Below, piece by piece: positions 24,618 through 32,633 of a stretch of 40,194 nt of DNA. The notes beneath the pieces are model-generated. The model searched no databases. It saw only the letters and a list, made by a program, of their open reading frames with translations, and was not told the origin of the DNA. Within the stretch, counting starts at the first letter, position 1; each line of letters opens with the position of its first letter. Position numbers and translations under genes: made by a program. Source of the DNA: a virus; IMG/VR virus record IMGVR_UViG_3300027659_000077, positions 1 through 40,194 of that record; one strand, given 5' to 3'.

Positions 24618-26855
24618 TTACACTGTTGGACGAGTTGTTTTATATGGGTGACCAGCAGGAAGCAAAGAGACTAGATTCCATTTCCAAGCTATGTATCCTT
24701 CCATCTTTTGCCTGTCCGTTGTTGTAAGCGTTGATGAGTAAGAAATCACTTCGCGCACAATGCCATCCCAAGGCGATAAAATCTGACGCAAAGAGCCAAG
24801 AGCGTAGCCTGCAACAGTATTTGCGCTTGCGGAACTAGCAGAAATAAATCCTGTGGAGGTGTACAGTTGCGGAAGAACAACTCTGTTTGTCCCGTCAGCA
24901 GAAACTTGTGTTCCGTTTAAGAAAAATGGGCCAGCAAGAAAAGTGTTGTTTGCAAACGATTGCGATAAGCTTGTTCCAAAAAAGCAATTTCCGTTTCCGC
25001 TTCCGCCATCTATTGCTGCGCCAAATACTGGCATAAATCCGTATGCGCCATTGTAAAAAACATTGCCGCCTTCATATTGACAAACAATGAAAACATTCCT
25101 GTAATCCCGTGTCGTAACTTGATTCGTTGAAAACAATCGTTTTAAACCAGTAAAGCGAATTGCATTCATTCCATTCACTGTAGCAAGAGATGGCTCTTCA
25201 CCAGAATTAGAAATAGCGTGATTTGCTATGCTAGATTTATCGCGCCATTGCGTAACGAGAGATCCGCTTAATGTGAGCGTATTGTTATCTGCTCCATCCA
25301 ACCAAAGATTGATTGTTGCACTTGCGTTTGTGGGACTCCAATAGTTGTTTGGAGCAGCAACTGCATTGCCAAGGGAAGATGGGATAAATGCAGCTTGTTT
25401 AGAGCAAACTACAATCGTGTTGGAGTATGTTATTTGTGCATACGCAAACACATATCCGCTGATGTTAAAGCAAGGAGTTTCTGCACTCCAAGTTCCGTTT
25501 CCATTATTCGTAGTTGTCGCTGTGAGCCATGTCCTGTTTTGCCAGTCTGCTGTTTCAAGAGCATAGTAAATTTGAATCGCTGAAATGTTAGCTGAGTCTG
25601 ATGGGGTAACAGTGACCTTTGGATAGCCAGTATTAGCCCCAGAAGCAACAAGGCTAGAAATAGTATTTGGGCTAGAAGGCCAAGTAGCAATCGTTCCTTT
25701 CAGCTTATGGTCGAACCACAGTTGAATGTTTTGCTCCAGACCAGTAATGTCGTGATTAGCATTTACTCGGAAAGCATAACTTCCAGTTACTGGAGACACT
25801 TCAAAATTGCGGAATCCTCTGTCAAAGTTTCCATGAAAGTCATTTGTGCTTGTTAGCCACAGAACAGGTGCAGTTGAGCTTTTAGAGTAGGATTGCGGCT
25901 CAAGAGTCGTTATGTAATAGTTGTTACCATCTGTGAAAGTTGGCTCAACATAAGGCAAAGCATACGGAAATACATCAAAAGTCTTCCAATAATGGATCCA
26001 TCCATTGCCATAGACCGCAATGACGGCTTTAATGTCTGGCTCAATAGACATATTATAAGCAACTTGACCCCCCCAAGAATTGCCCCAGAATCCAATTTTA
26101 GTAATATCAATATCTGTTGTTAAAGATTTGACATACGCCAATACCCTTCTTGGCATTGCAAACCAGTAGTACATATCCTGATTGCGAACATCAGCTATAG
26201 TTGCAATAGACGCTTGACTGGTGTAATTTGCATTAGGATTAACGTATTGGTTTAACCTATTTAATTCTGTTGGATAAACAGTCATTAAATTGGTTGGATA
26301 CGGAGCGATTGTTCCGCCAAATGTTCCGCGCCAGTCGTATTGGATGACGGCATACCCAAGATTTGCGTAGCTAGTATAATCAGCAACACTTGAACCCCAT
26401 CCACCAGAAAAAATAAAACATGGAAGGTTTCCCGCTCCACGCAAAGAAGACTTTACTTGGTATTTAACGTAAATACGGATCGTTGACCCGTTAATCGGCA
26501 TGTCAATAAATGAGTTTTGCGTAAAAACACCATTTAAAGTTGCTGATGAAATTATAAATTCGTTAAATGCGCCAGTTGTTGGGTTATAGTTGTTATATTT
26601 TGACCCAACTCTCCAAATAGAAAGAACATCAGGAACTATTTCAGAATTTGTATCTGCACGATACCAAGTTCCGTTTTTTGGGTAAATTAAACTTTGATTA
26701 TTTACACCTTGTTTTCCAAATCCAGTTGCATTTGGGCTATATGATGGAGTTCCATCATTTACGCCTGTAGGAAGATCGTTTACAGACGCATTTAATACTT
26801 GTTGTCCTTGGACAAAATCTATTTTTCCAGATAATGGATTTAACCTAAATGGCAT
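24618..26855 (-). CDS. Virion fibre with alpha/beta-hydrolase (esterase) and LamG-like C-terminal domain, 745 aa
   Basis: The N-terminus MPFRLNPLSGKIDF resembles that of the collagen-like fibre and is probably a virion docking peptide. Residues about 100-390 form an alpha/beta hydrolase of acetyl-xylan-esterase or S9-like type. The nucleophile elbow GNSWGG has S260, with D339 (TSTNDFHG) and H368 (NANHDITG) in the expected order for a triad. Residues about 520-745 (NLWLDGADNNTLTLSG... YIAWKWNLVSLLPAGHPYK) look like a LamG-type carbohydrate-binding domain. A tail-bound deacetylase or esterase acting on host surface polysaccharide is the natural reading; the substrate is unknown. Its start overlaps the end of the 54-aa gene by 11 bases. 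Confidence 0.8.
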   Translation of the reverse strand: MPFRLNPLSGKIDFVQGQQVLNASVNDLPTGVNDGTPSYSPNATGFGKQGVNNQSLIYPKNGTWYRADTNSEIVPDVLSIWRVGSKYNNYNPTTGAFNEFIISSATLNGVFTQNSFIDMPINGSTIRIYVKYQVKSSLRGAGNLPCFIFSGGWGSSVADYTSYANLGYAVIQYDWRGTFGGTIAPYPTNLMTVYPTELNRLNQYVNPNANYTSQASIATIADVRNQDMYYWFAMPRRVLAYVKSLTTDIDITKIGFWGNSWGGQVAYNMSIEPDIKAVIAVYGNGWIHYWKTFDVFPYALPYVEPTFTDGNNYYITTLEPQSYSKSSTAPVLWLTSTNDFHGNFDRGFRNFEVSPVTGSYAFRVNANHDITGLEQNIQLWFDHKLKGTIATWPSSPNTISSLVASGANTGYPKVTVTPSDSANISAIQIYYALETADWQNRTWLTATTTNNGNGTWSAETPCFNISGYVFAYAQITYSNTIVVCSKQAAFIPSSLGNAVAAPNNYWSPTNASATINLWLDGADNNTLTLSGSLVTQWRDKSSIANHAISNSGEEPSLATVNGMNAIRFTGLKRLFSTNQVTTRDYRNVFIVCQYEGGNVFYNGAYGFMPVFGAAIDGGSGNGNCFFGTSLSQSFANNTFLAGPFFLNGTQVSADGTNRVVLPQLYTSTGFISASSASANTVAGYALGSLRQILSPWDGIVREVISYSSTLTTTDRQKMEGYIAWKWNLVSLLPAGHPYKTTRPTV

Positions 26856-27009
26856 CCTCTGGTCTTTCTGGAAGCTGCGAAATATCGACTTCTTCTATTC
26901 GTTTTGCAATTATTCCAGCAGGAGGTTGCCAATCTTCCAGATTTCCGTTCCACACAATCGTGTTTACTAGCCAACCACCTTGTTCATCAATTAACGCATA
27001 CCCGTTCAT
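26845..27009 (-). CDS. Small YALIDE-type phage protein, 54 aa
   Basis: This short frame was translated from ATG 27009: MNGYALIDEQGGWLVN, then TIVWNGNLEDWQPPAG, ending LPERPEDAI and a TAG stop. The pattern YALID..G..VN.IVW.G...W.PP.G is one I recognise from many very small phage proteins next to fibre genes. Their role is unclear; fibre assembly or attachment has been suggested by position. It follows the collagen-like fibre by 4 bases and overlaps the start of the esterase fibre. Confidence 0.8.
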   Translation of the reverse strand: MNGYALIDEQGGWLVNTIVWNGNLEDWQPPAGIIAKRIEEVDISQLPERPEDAI

Positions 27010-27013
27010 ATAA

Positions 27014-29140
27014 TTAAAAATACGTTACAATTACAACAACGCCATTGGCCCCCGCTCCGCCTGCGCCTGAAGTAAATCCAAAGGCGCAACATCCTCCCCC
27101 GCCGCCGCCGCCGCCATAATTTGCTCCAGAGCCACCATTCCCGCCATTTGAAGATATTGAGCTTCCTCCTCCAGCGCCTCCTCCGCCACTATGCACATAA
27201 GACCCAGTAATAACCGACCCAGCAGATCCTGCTCCGCCTCCTGCGGTTCCACCAGCAGAAGTTCCGCCAGAAAGAGCATTCCCAAGAACAGCCCCGCCTG
27301 CTGCGCCAGCAAATTGCGCTGTTGGAGTCGAGGCGGTATCTTGACCTCCGCCACCTCCACCACCAGCAGGGGAAACTTGAGTGTTTGCGCCAGCAGATCC
27401 TGCGGCATTACTCCCTCCATTACCTCCTCCCCCACCAATCCATACGCTCCTGTTGCTTGCAGAGCCAGCACCTCCACTTACGCCTGCTCCAGCACCCGCG
27501 CCTGCTGTTACCCAAGTTCCGAACGAAGAGCTACCTCCTGCGACTCCGATATTTGTTGCCCCGTTAATGATCGTGACTCCCGCTCCCCCTGCTCCACCCA
27601 AGCCAATGCTGACAGCTTCTGTTGCGTTTAATATGGATGCAGGGATGCCTGTTCGCACAGTGTATCCACCTCCGGCTCCTCCTCCTCCGCCTTGTGGGCC
27701 AGCAGAAACTCGTCCGCTGCTTCCGCCTCCTCCACCAGCAATAACTGTTACATCAACACTTTTTGCTCCTGATGGTTTCGTCCATGTGCCTGTTGACGTA
27801 AAGATTTGAACATCGCTTGTTGCTGATCCTCCGGCTGGCCCCGTAGCTCCGGTCGCCCCGATGCCTGTTGCGCCTGTCGCCCCGAATCCGGTGGAACCAG
27901 TTGCGCCTAAGCCAGTTGCACCTATCAAACCAGTGGCTCCGGTCGCGCCAAAACCAGTGGAACCAGTTGCGCCTAAACCAGTTGCGCCTTGCAATCCAGT
28001 GCTCCCGCTCGCTCCCTGAACGCCAGTTGCGCCTGTCGGCCCCAACTGATTAAACATCACTTGCATTACTGTGATGATTACCGATGGGATTGCTGGTGCT
28101 GGTGCAAGCGAGGTATTATGGTCAATACCAATATTAGTATTGTCAGTAGACCACATCAATTCGACGTAATCTGTAGCAATGAAATTGTCCATGAAATCCC
28201 ATGCCGCTACCACATAAGGAGAATTTGATGGAACAGTAACTCTTGTTGCAGAATCTGGAACATCAGTTCCATTTTTTCTAAGCCAAATCTGCACAGTATT
28301 TCCAGACCCACCTCCACCATTGTTGTGAAGTTGCGCTGAGAATTGAATGTCGTATGTTCCAGCAACAGTAAATGTAATTTGCGATCCACTAACAACTGAT
28401 ACACCACGTTCACCAACGATGTTATTTAACGTCATTGGATATGCTGTGCTGACTGCCGTTGCTGTTTGATCAACATTAGAATAGTACGATCCATAGTAGC
28501 CAGAAGCCCCGCCAACGCCTTGCAGCCCAGTGGCGCCGACCAAGCCAGTACTTCCAGTAGCTCCGATTCCTGTGCTACCAGTTGCACCTAAACCAGTTGC
28601 GCCTGTCGATCCGACTAAGCCAGATGCTCCTTGCACGCCCGTGCTTCCGGTTGCGCCACTTCCAGTTGCGCCAACCAAACCAGTTGCCCCAAAATCGCCT
28701 GTCGCTCCCACCAAACCAGTTGCGCCTAAACCAGTTGCGCCCTGTAATCCGGTCGCGCCGTTCAATCCGGTAGCGCCCTGTAATCCGGTCGCGCCTACCA
28801 ATCCGGTCGCTCCGGTAATTGATGCTCCGGTGGCTCCGGTCGATCCAGTAATTGATGCTCCAGATGCTCCGGTTGCGCCTTGTGTCCCAATCCCGCTGGC
28901 TCCGGTCGCTCCGTCCAAACCTGAGCTTCCCTGTAATCCGGTAGCGCCGACCAATCCGGTAGCGCCGACCAAACCAGTTGCGCCTAAACCAGTCGCGCCG
29001 ACCAATCCGCTCGCGCCTGTGGCTCCGACCCCTGTGGCTCCTGTCGGCCCACCAGATGGCCCCGTAGCTCCGGTTGCGCCGAATCCTGTATTTCCGGTAA
29101 AATCCAATTTACCTGTGAATGGATTGAATTTTAAACCCAT
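27014..29140 (-). CDS. Collagen-like tail fibre with glycine-rich tip, 708 aa
   Basis: The domains in order are as follows. Residues 1-14 are a docking-type peptide ([14 protein letters not shown]). About 20-214 are a collagen-like GXY block dominated by GAT, GLV, GLQ and GST triplets. About 215-366 form a beta-rich globular domain resembling C1q/TNF-like heads ([23 protein letters not shown]). About 367-438 form a second collagen block. About 440-708 form a tip opening with [17 protein letters not shown] and continuing as very Gly-rich loops. Glycine-rich tips of this kind form receptor-binding polyglycine lattices in some phage adhesins, so this is a likely receptor-binding fibre. The many Y-position threonines are potential O-glycosylation sites. 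Confidence 0.88.
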   Translation of the reverse strand: MGLKFNPFTGKLDFTGNTGFGATGATGPSGGPTGATGVGATGASGLVGATGLGATGLVGATGLVGATGLQGSSGLDGATGASGIGTQGATGASGASITGSTGATGASITGATGLVGATGLQGATGLNGATGLQGATGLGATGLVGATGDFGATGLVGATGSGATGSTGVQGASGLVGSTGATGLGATGSTGIGATGSTGLVGATGLQGVGGASGYYGSYYSNVDQTATAVSTAYPMTLNNIVGERGVSVVSGSQITFTVAGTYDIQFSAQLHNNGGGGSGNTVQIWLRKNGTDVPDSATRVTVPSNSPYVVAAWDFMDNFIATDYVELMWSTDNTNIGIDHNTSLAPAPAIPSVIITVMQVMFNQLGPTGATGVQGASGSTGLQGATGLGATGSTGFGATGATGLIGATGLGATGSTGFGATGATGIGATGATGPAGGSATSDVQIFTSTGTWTKPSGAKSVDVTVIAGGGGGSSGRVSAGPQGGGGGAGGGYTVRTGIPASILNATEAVSIGLGGAGGAGVTIINGATNIGVAGGSSSFGTWVTAGAGAGAGVSGGAGSASNRSVWIGGGGGNGGSNAAGSAGANTQVSPAGGGGGGGQDTASTPTAQFAGAAGGAVLGNALSGGTSAGGTAGGGAGSAGSVITGSYVHSGGGGAGGGSSISSNGGNGGSGANYGGGGGGGGCCAFGFTSGAGGAGANGVVVIVTYF
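28499..29083 (-). repeat. Collagen-like GXT repeat block
   Basis: This is a degenerate 9-18-bp repeat encoding [12 protein letters not shown]-type triplets in the fibre gene. A shorter second block lies at about 27827-28042. Opposite-strand frames over this DNA appear open because of the repeats and are not genes. Confidence 0.9.
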
Positions 29141-29144
29141 AAAA

Positions 29145-29396
29145 TTAAGAGATTGTTACTCGGACTAGATTTGCATCATTTGCTGTTGGCGGCTGAACTG
29201 AATATGTCAGAGTCAATGTTGCAACAACAATAGTTGCTTTTTTATAAACCACAGTAGCGATATTGTTAGTTGCTCCGTAATACGTCACAACGAGATCGTC
29301 GTAGTCTGGAATCTGAAAACCTTGAAGACCTGTAAGAGAATCAAGAACAAGATGTCGATATTTTGCTGTATCTAAACTGGATGGTACGTCACTCAT
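29145..29396 (-). CDS. Small virion-associated protein, 83 aa
   Basis: A small protein ([19 protein letters not shown], then [20 protein letters not shown], then [14 protein letters not shown]) whose central pattern IPDYD...TYYG.TNNI.TV.YKK resembles small phage proteins common beside fibres. It lies between the capsid and collagen fibre genes, just after a strong hairpin. The start AATAATATTATGAG lacks a Shine-Dalgarno. The exact role is unknown. Confidence 0.7.
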   Translation of the reverse strand: MSDVPSSLDTAKYRHLVLDSLTGLQGFQIPDYDDLVVTYYGATNNIATVVYKKATIVVATLTLTYSVQPPTANDANLVRVTIS

Positions 29397-29416
29397 AATA
29401 TTATTTAAGCTGATTC

Positions 29417-29443
29417 GGTGGGAGGTTGGGGCTTCCTCCCACC
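29417..29443 (-). terminator. Strong hairpin just after the capsid gene
   Basis: A perfect 9-bp stem (GGTGGGAGG / CCTCCCACC) has a 9-base loop and begins 33 bases after the capsid stop. No U-tract follows on the minus strand, so it is an incomplete intrinsic terminator. It could be a partial terminator or a 3'-end stabiliser that keeps capsid mRNA abundant relative to downstream genes. Confidence 0.7.
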
Positions 29444-29475
29444 AGTATCAACCTACTTTTATAGGTCTGCTTGTA

Positions 29476-30678
29476 TTAGCAAGCAGTAGGAGCGCCAGCA
29501 AATGCGCAACGCTTGAACAGAACGGGGCATACGTTCTGTGGACGAATCGGTTGAATTGCCCTAGAGATTTGGTAAATATGCTGACCAAAATCTCCGTATA
29601 GGTTGCAATCATTATCACGGAAATATGTCCATTCAAGCTCACCCATAGCAAGTTGCGGAGCGAAACGGAATGTTCCTTCGCCAACGTAACTTTCTGGGAC
29701 GAGACGCTTGAAAGAATCGCCAGCGATAACGAATCCAATTTCAATATCTGCTGCCACCCAAGCTGGATTGCGGCGTTGCGCAAAGCCATTGGTAACAGCG
29801 GACGAGATGATTGGATTGATTAGTTTGACGTTTCCGTTGCTGTCAAAAAGATCAGTAGAAAGCGCACGGAGAGGCTGTTGGTCGATGCCAAAAGCGAAGC
29901 CACGATAGCCTTGGAACTGATAACCTTGAATGCTCTCTTCGCCGAGCTTGAAAGAACCAGCCGTGAGGTAGTTCAAATCTTCTTTTACGTCAGCGTCATT
30001 GCGGATGCTTTCGATGGCATCAGCAGAGAGCATGACTTGGAAGAACTCGCCTTGTTTGTTCGCAAATGGCTCTGCAAGCATTTCCTCGCGGAGGAAAGTG
30101 CCAATGCGATAGAGCGTAGCGAAGTTAAGAGGCGCGTCAGGCACAACTTGAGCAAACTTGGTGTTAATTTGCTGCATGTCGCCAGTAAGATTGCTTGTGA
30201 AAGCCGTTGTGGACTTCACAACATACTTAACGCCAGATTGAATCAAGAACTGATAGCGAATATCAGCATTGATCAACTGTAGGATAGTTTTCTCAAGCGA
30301 AACTTGCGCTTGGAGATAACTTCCTTTGAACGCCGTCCTAGCTTGCTTTACGCAAACGCGAGGGCCAGCGCCACGCAGGGTTTGGAGCGAAAACTGATAC
30401 TCAGTCGAACCGACTTGATCAGGATTTGCACCAACTCCACATAGAGTTGTGTCATCAGCGAAGACAGGCGATGCAAGCGAAGCCGCTGGCACTGCCATTT
30501 CCTCAACAACGGAGCGCACAACGTCCGAAACATTCGGAAGAGTGCCGCCATCGATGCTGTTGATGTATGGTGATTTGCGAGCCAGAACTTTAGCGATCTG
30601 GCCGATGATGCGATTAACATCTTTGGATGCGAAATTTTGAATTGTCGCAAGTGGAATACAGTTATTAGTATTAGACAT
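29476..30678 (-). CDS. Major capsid protein (HK97-type, inferred), 400 aa
   Basis: The size, the position after portal and scaffold, and the composition fit a podovirus major capsid protein. Its body contains an N-terminal helix region (VNRIIGQIAKVLARKSPYI), a long middle helix (YLQAQVSLEKTILQLINADIRYQFL) and late beta segments (GTFRFAPQLAMGELEW). It has seven cysteines, four in the last 50 residues including the final one, which is unusual and might support cross-linking. A strong hairpin follows. The start is AAAATTATGTC with no Shine-Dalgarno. The fold is not shown by sequence alone. Confidence 0.8.
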   Translation of the reverse strand: MSNTNNCIPLATIQNFASKDVNRIIGQIAKVLARKSPYINSIDGGTLPNVSDVVRSVVEEMAVPAASLASPVFADDTTLCGVGANPDQVGSTEYQFSLQTLRGAGPRVCVKQARTAFKGSYLQAQVSLEKTILQLINADIRYQFLIQSGVKYVVKSTTAFTSNLTGDMQQINTKFAQVVPDAPLNFATLYRIGTFLREEMLAEPFANKQGEFFQVMLSADAIESIRNDADVKEDLNYLTAGSFKLGEESIQGYQFQGYRGFAFGIDQQPLRALSTDLFDSNGNVKLINPIISSAVTNGFAQRRNPAWVAADIEIGFVIAGDSFKRLVPESYVGEGTFRFAPQLAMGELEWTYFRDNDCNLYGDFGQHIYQISRAIQPIRPQNVCPVLFKRCAFAGAPTAC

Positions 30679-30709
30679 AATTTTTTATTTTTGAGTTTAG
30701 TTAAGTTAA

Positions 30710-31696
30710 TTAAGGGTTTTGACCAAGGCGTAAGCCAAAGCCAGCTTCACGAATATCGGGTCTGCGGTAGCCGCGATTGAGAACAGAGCAGGATTCAGGG
30801 CTAACTAGCCATGCACCACCTCGCACTCGACGCGCATTAAGCGAAACAGCGTCATCGAAACACCATTCAAATACGTTTCCGCTCATATCATAGAGAGAAA
30901 GCTCATTTGCGGTTTTTGTTCCGATTGCAACGGCTTCACTCGCATTGCTCCTCGACCAAGCCACAGTATTAGCAGTATTGCTGCCGGAATATGTGTACTG
31001 ATGCGTTGAAGCGCCACCAATCGCTGCCCACTCCCACTCGATTTCCGTTAGAAGGCGGAAGCCAGTGTTCGCAGAAACTACCGAAGGAACGATTTCACCA
31101 GTTTTATATGGGATCGAAGCTACGATTGCGGTTGTGGTTGTAGCTGGAGTGACAGTTGCGTTAGAAACAGTGTAAGTGAACGTATTATAATTCACAACTG
31201 TAACAGCGGCACTGGTCAGATTGTATCCAGATTGAGTTGCTCCTGCAACAGTAACAATATCGCCTGTAACCAGCGTGTGCGGGTTTGTGGTGACTGCTGT
31301 TGCAATTGTGGTATTGCGCGTGATGCTGGTGACTGGTGTTGTCGTTTGATAAACAGGAGTGAGTCCGCCTGTCAGAGCAGTTTTTGCGTTACACCATTTT
31401 AGAGCATCATACCAATTCACCTCTTCAACAGGAGATGTTGCGGCGTTGCCAGAAGGCTCCGACGAAATATCATACCCATTTGCGAGAGCATAGGTTTTTA
31501 CTGTGATCCACTCCGCGCTGGAAACTTCTTTTGTGCCGATTTTAAAAGTCGATACAACTTGGTTTCCAAACGAAGTCCAACTCGGCAGTGTTCCGCCAGT
31601 GATGGAGACCATAGTCGTTGTTTGTGACCATGCTTCTGCACCAAATAGGGACAATGCTGCGATTCCGACTAAAAGGAATTTTGTGATTGATTCCAT
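30710..31696 (-). CDS. Secreted SUMF1/FGE-fold protein with inserted phage-tail module, 328 aa
   Basis: The start at ATG 31696 gives a signal peptide (MESITKFLLVGIAALSLFGA, cut near AWSQ). The formylglycine-generating-enzyme (C-type-lectin-related) fold is clear from MVSITGGTLP, TKEVSSAEW, PVEEVNWYDALKWCNAK, GFRLLTEIEWEWAA, ELSLYDMSGNVFEWCFD, RRVRGGAW and FGLRL. A block of about 60 residues (about 122-178; TLVTGDIVTVAG... VTVVNYNTFTYTV) interrupts the usual loop between TPVYQT and YKTGEIVPSV and matches a module of the 1346-aa tail protein. Only one Cys lies where active FGE has its Cys pair, so catalysis is doubtful. A surface-display, adhesin or lectin role is more likely. The fold also hosts diversity-generating variable regions in other phages, but no such element is visible here. 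Confidence 0.85.
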   Translation of the reverse strand: MESITKFLLVGIAALSLFGAEAWSQTTTMVSITGGTLPSWTSFGNQVVSTFKIGTKEVSSAEWITVKTYALANGYDISSEPSGNAATSPVEEVNWYDALKWCNAKTALTGGLTPVYQTTTPVTSITRNTTIATAVTTNPHTLVTGDIVTVAGATQSGYNLTSAAVTVVNYNTFTYTVSNATVTPATTTTAIVASIPYKTGEIVPSVVSANTGFRLLTEIEWEWAAIGGASTHQYTYSGSNTANTVAWSRSNASEAVAIGTKTANELSLYDMSGNVFEWCFDDAVSLNARRVRGGAWLVSPESCSVLNRGYRRPDIREAGFGLRLGQNP

Positions 31697-31752
31697 GTTT
31701 GTGTGTTCTGTTGTGTTGTTTGTTTTCCCTTTGGTTGAAACACCCATTTGGG

Positions 31753-31816
31753 AGCGACAACCTAGAGGCTGAAGACAATCGTTGCAGATTGAATTCGTAT
31801 TGGTTTTGTTGTCGCT
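31753..31816 (-). promoter_or_regulatory. Nested inverted repeats in the SUMF1-like gene leader
   Basis: The 234 bases between 31697 and 31930 are the longest untranslated gap in the window. They hold a 9-bp inverted repeat, AGCGACAAC (31753-31761) with GTTGTCGCT (31808-31816), enclosing CAATC / GATTG (31776-31780, 31787-31791) around a 6-base loop. Another hairpin, CTTGC / GCAAG, is at 31883-31899. I see no clear promoter or U-tract. A structured 5' leader or regulatory RNA is possible; chance pairing cannot be excluded. Confidence 0.4.
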
Positions 31817-31930
31817 TTCCGGCACGTTGAAAGCTATTTTTTCGGCCTGATTAGAAGTTTTTTTTGGCTACTTCCAGAGCCACTTGCATACGGAGCAAGC
31901 ACACCGAGTTGAGAGTCTTTTAAAACAAAC

Positions 31931-32632
31931 TTAATCTATCGTCAAGTGTTTTTTAAATTTTCTTTTCTTTTTTTCAGGAGCAGGAATTTCCTCTGTTTTT
32001 GGTTTTTGAGCCTCTGCTTTTTCAATTTTTGGTTCAGGAATATCAACTTCAATTTTCCCGTCTATGATCCGTTGCATTAACTCGGATCTTTTGATATCCG
32101 ATGATTTAACGTGGTGAACTTTTTCTAAAATATCACCTAGTTTTGACGTCTTCAAAATATCGAATTCTTTTAACAACATGTTCCCCTCGCAGATCGGTTC
32201 TTGAATAAAAATCTTAATTACATTTTCAGCGTGTTCTTTGCTTGCATAAAACAAATACGCCATAGCGTCATGATTAACATAAAGAGTATCGTTTTTGACT
32301 TTATCTTCAGCGTCTTTTGGTTTGAAGAATTTATTGACAACATCGTAATCGACCATCCACCCACCTCCGGCGGCATGGAGAGCGCACCAACGGACGTAGC
32401 GAGCAACGATCCAGTCAAACCTGACGAGCAAATCTGATGGCAATGTTTTAGCAACAGACATTAGTTTTTGCTGTAACTTGTTGTACATCGTGCTGCATTG
32501 AGAATGGCTTCGGTTGAGCATTTGGCAATTCCATCCGTTAGCTTCCCAACTGCGCTTCCATTCATTTGCGCAAGAAAACTCTTCGTTTTGATTAGATTGA
32601 GAAATGCTCTGATAGTATGAGTAAATAATCAT
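31931..32632 (-). CDS. Glycosyltransferase, GT32/DXD-sugar type, 233 aa
   Basis: The start at ATG 32632 follows the preceding stop as TAA-T-ATG. Residues 71-98 (RFDWIVARYVRWCALHAAGG, then GWMVDYDVV) carry the pattern of the DXD sugar-binding glycosyltransferases: an acidic-Arg helix, a Gly-rich turn, and D-Y-D at 95-97. The N-terminus IIYSYYQS fits the first strand. The C-terminal 50 residues are a Pro/Lys/Glu linker ending in basic KKKRKFKKH. With the adjacent GT-A gene it forms a pair inserted between scaffold and capsid. The target is unknown; virion proteins are the obvious candidates. Confidence 0.78.
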   Translation of the reverse strand: MIIYSYYQSISQSNQNEEFSCANEWKRSWEANGWNCQMLNRSHSQCSTMYNKLQQKLMSVAKTLPSDLLVRFDWIVARYVRWCALHAAGGGWMVDYDVVNKFFKPKDAEDKVKNDTLYVNHDAMAYLFYASKEHAENVIKIFIQEPICEGNMLLKEFDILKTSKLGDILEKVHHVKSSDIKRSELMQRIIDGKIEVDIPEPKIEKAEAQKPKTEEIPAPEKKKRKFKKHLTID

Positions 32633-32633
32633 A

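Noticed and set aside
27014-27809. Several overlapping frames on both strands through the glycine-rich tip.
   Set aside because: They result from G/C-rich repetitive codons; only the fibre frame continues across the whole gene.
28530-29168. Long plus-strand Pro/Val/Ala open frame opposite the collagen repeats.
   Set aside because: It is the mirror of GXT repeats (PVAP repeats), has no start context and lies antisense to a clear fibre gene.
30710-31000. Diversity-generating retroelement variable region at the C-terminus of the SUMF1-like gene.
   Set aside because: The fold is a known target type, but the C-terminal end is not enriched in AAC/AAT codons, and I see no template repeat or reverse transcriptase in the window.
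31697-31825. 43-codon N-terminal extension of the SUMF1-like protein.
   Set aside because: A signal peptide starting at the ATG at 31696 would be buried, and the extension overlaps the inverted repeats; the shorter start is better.
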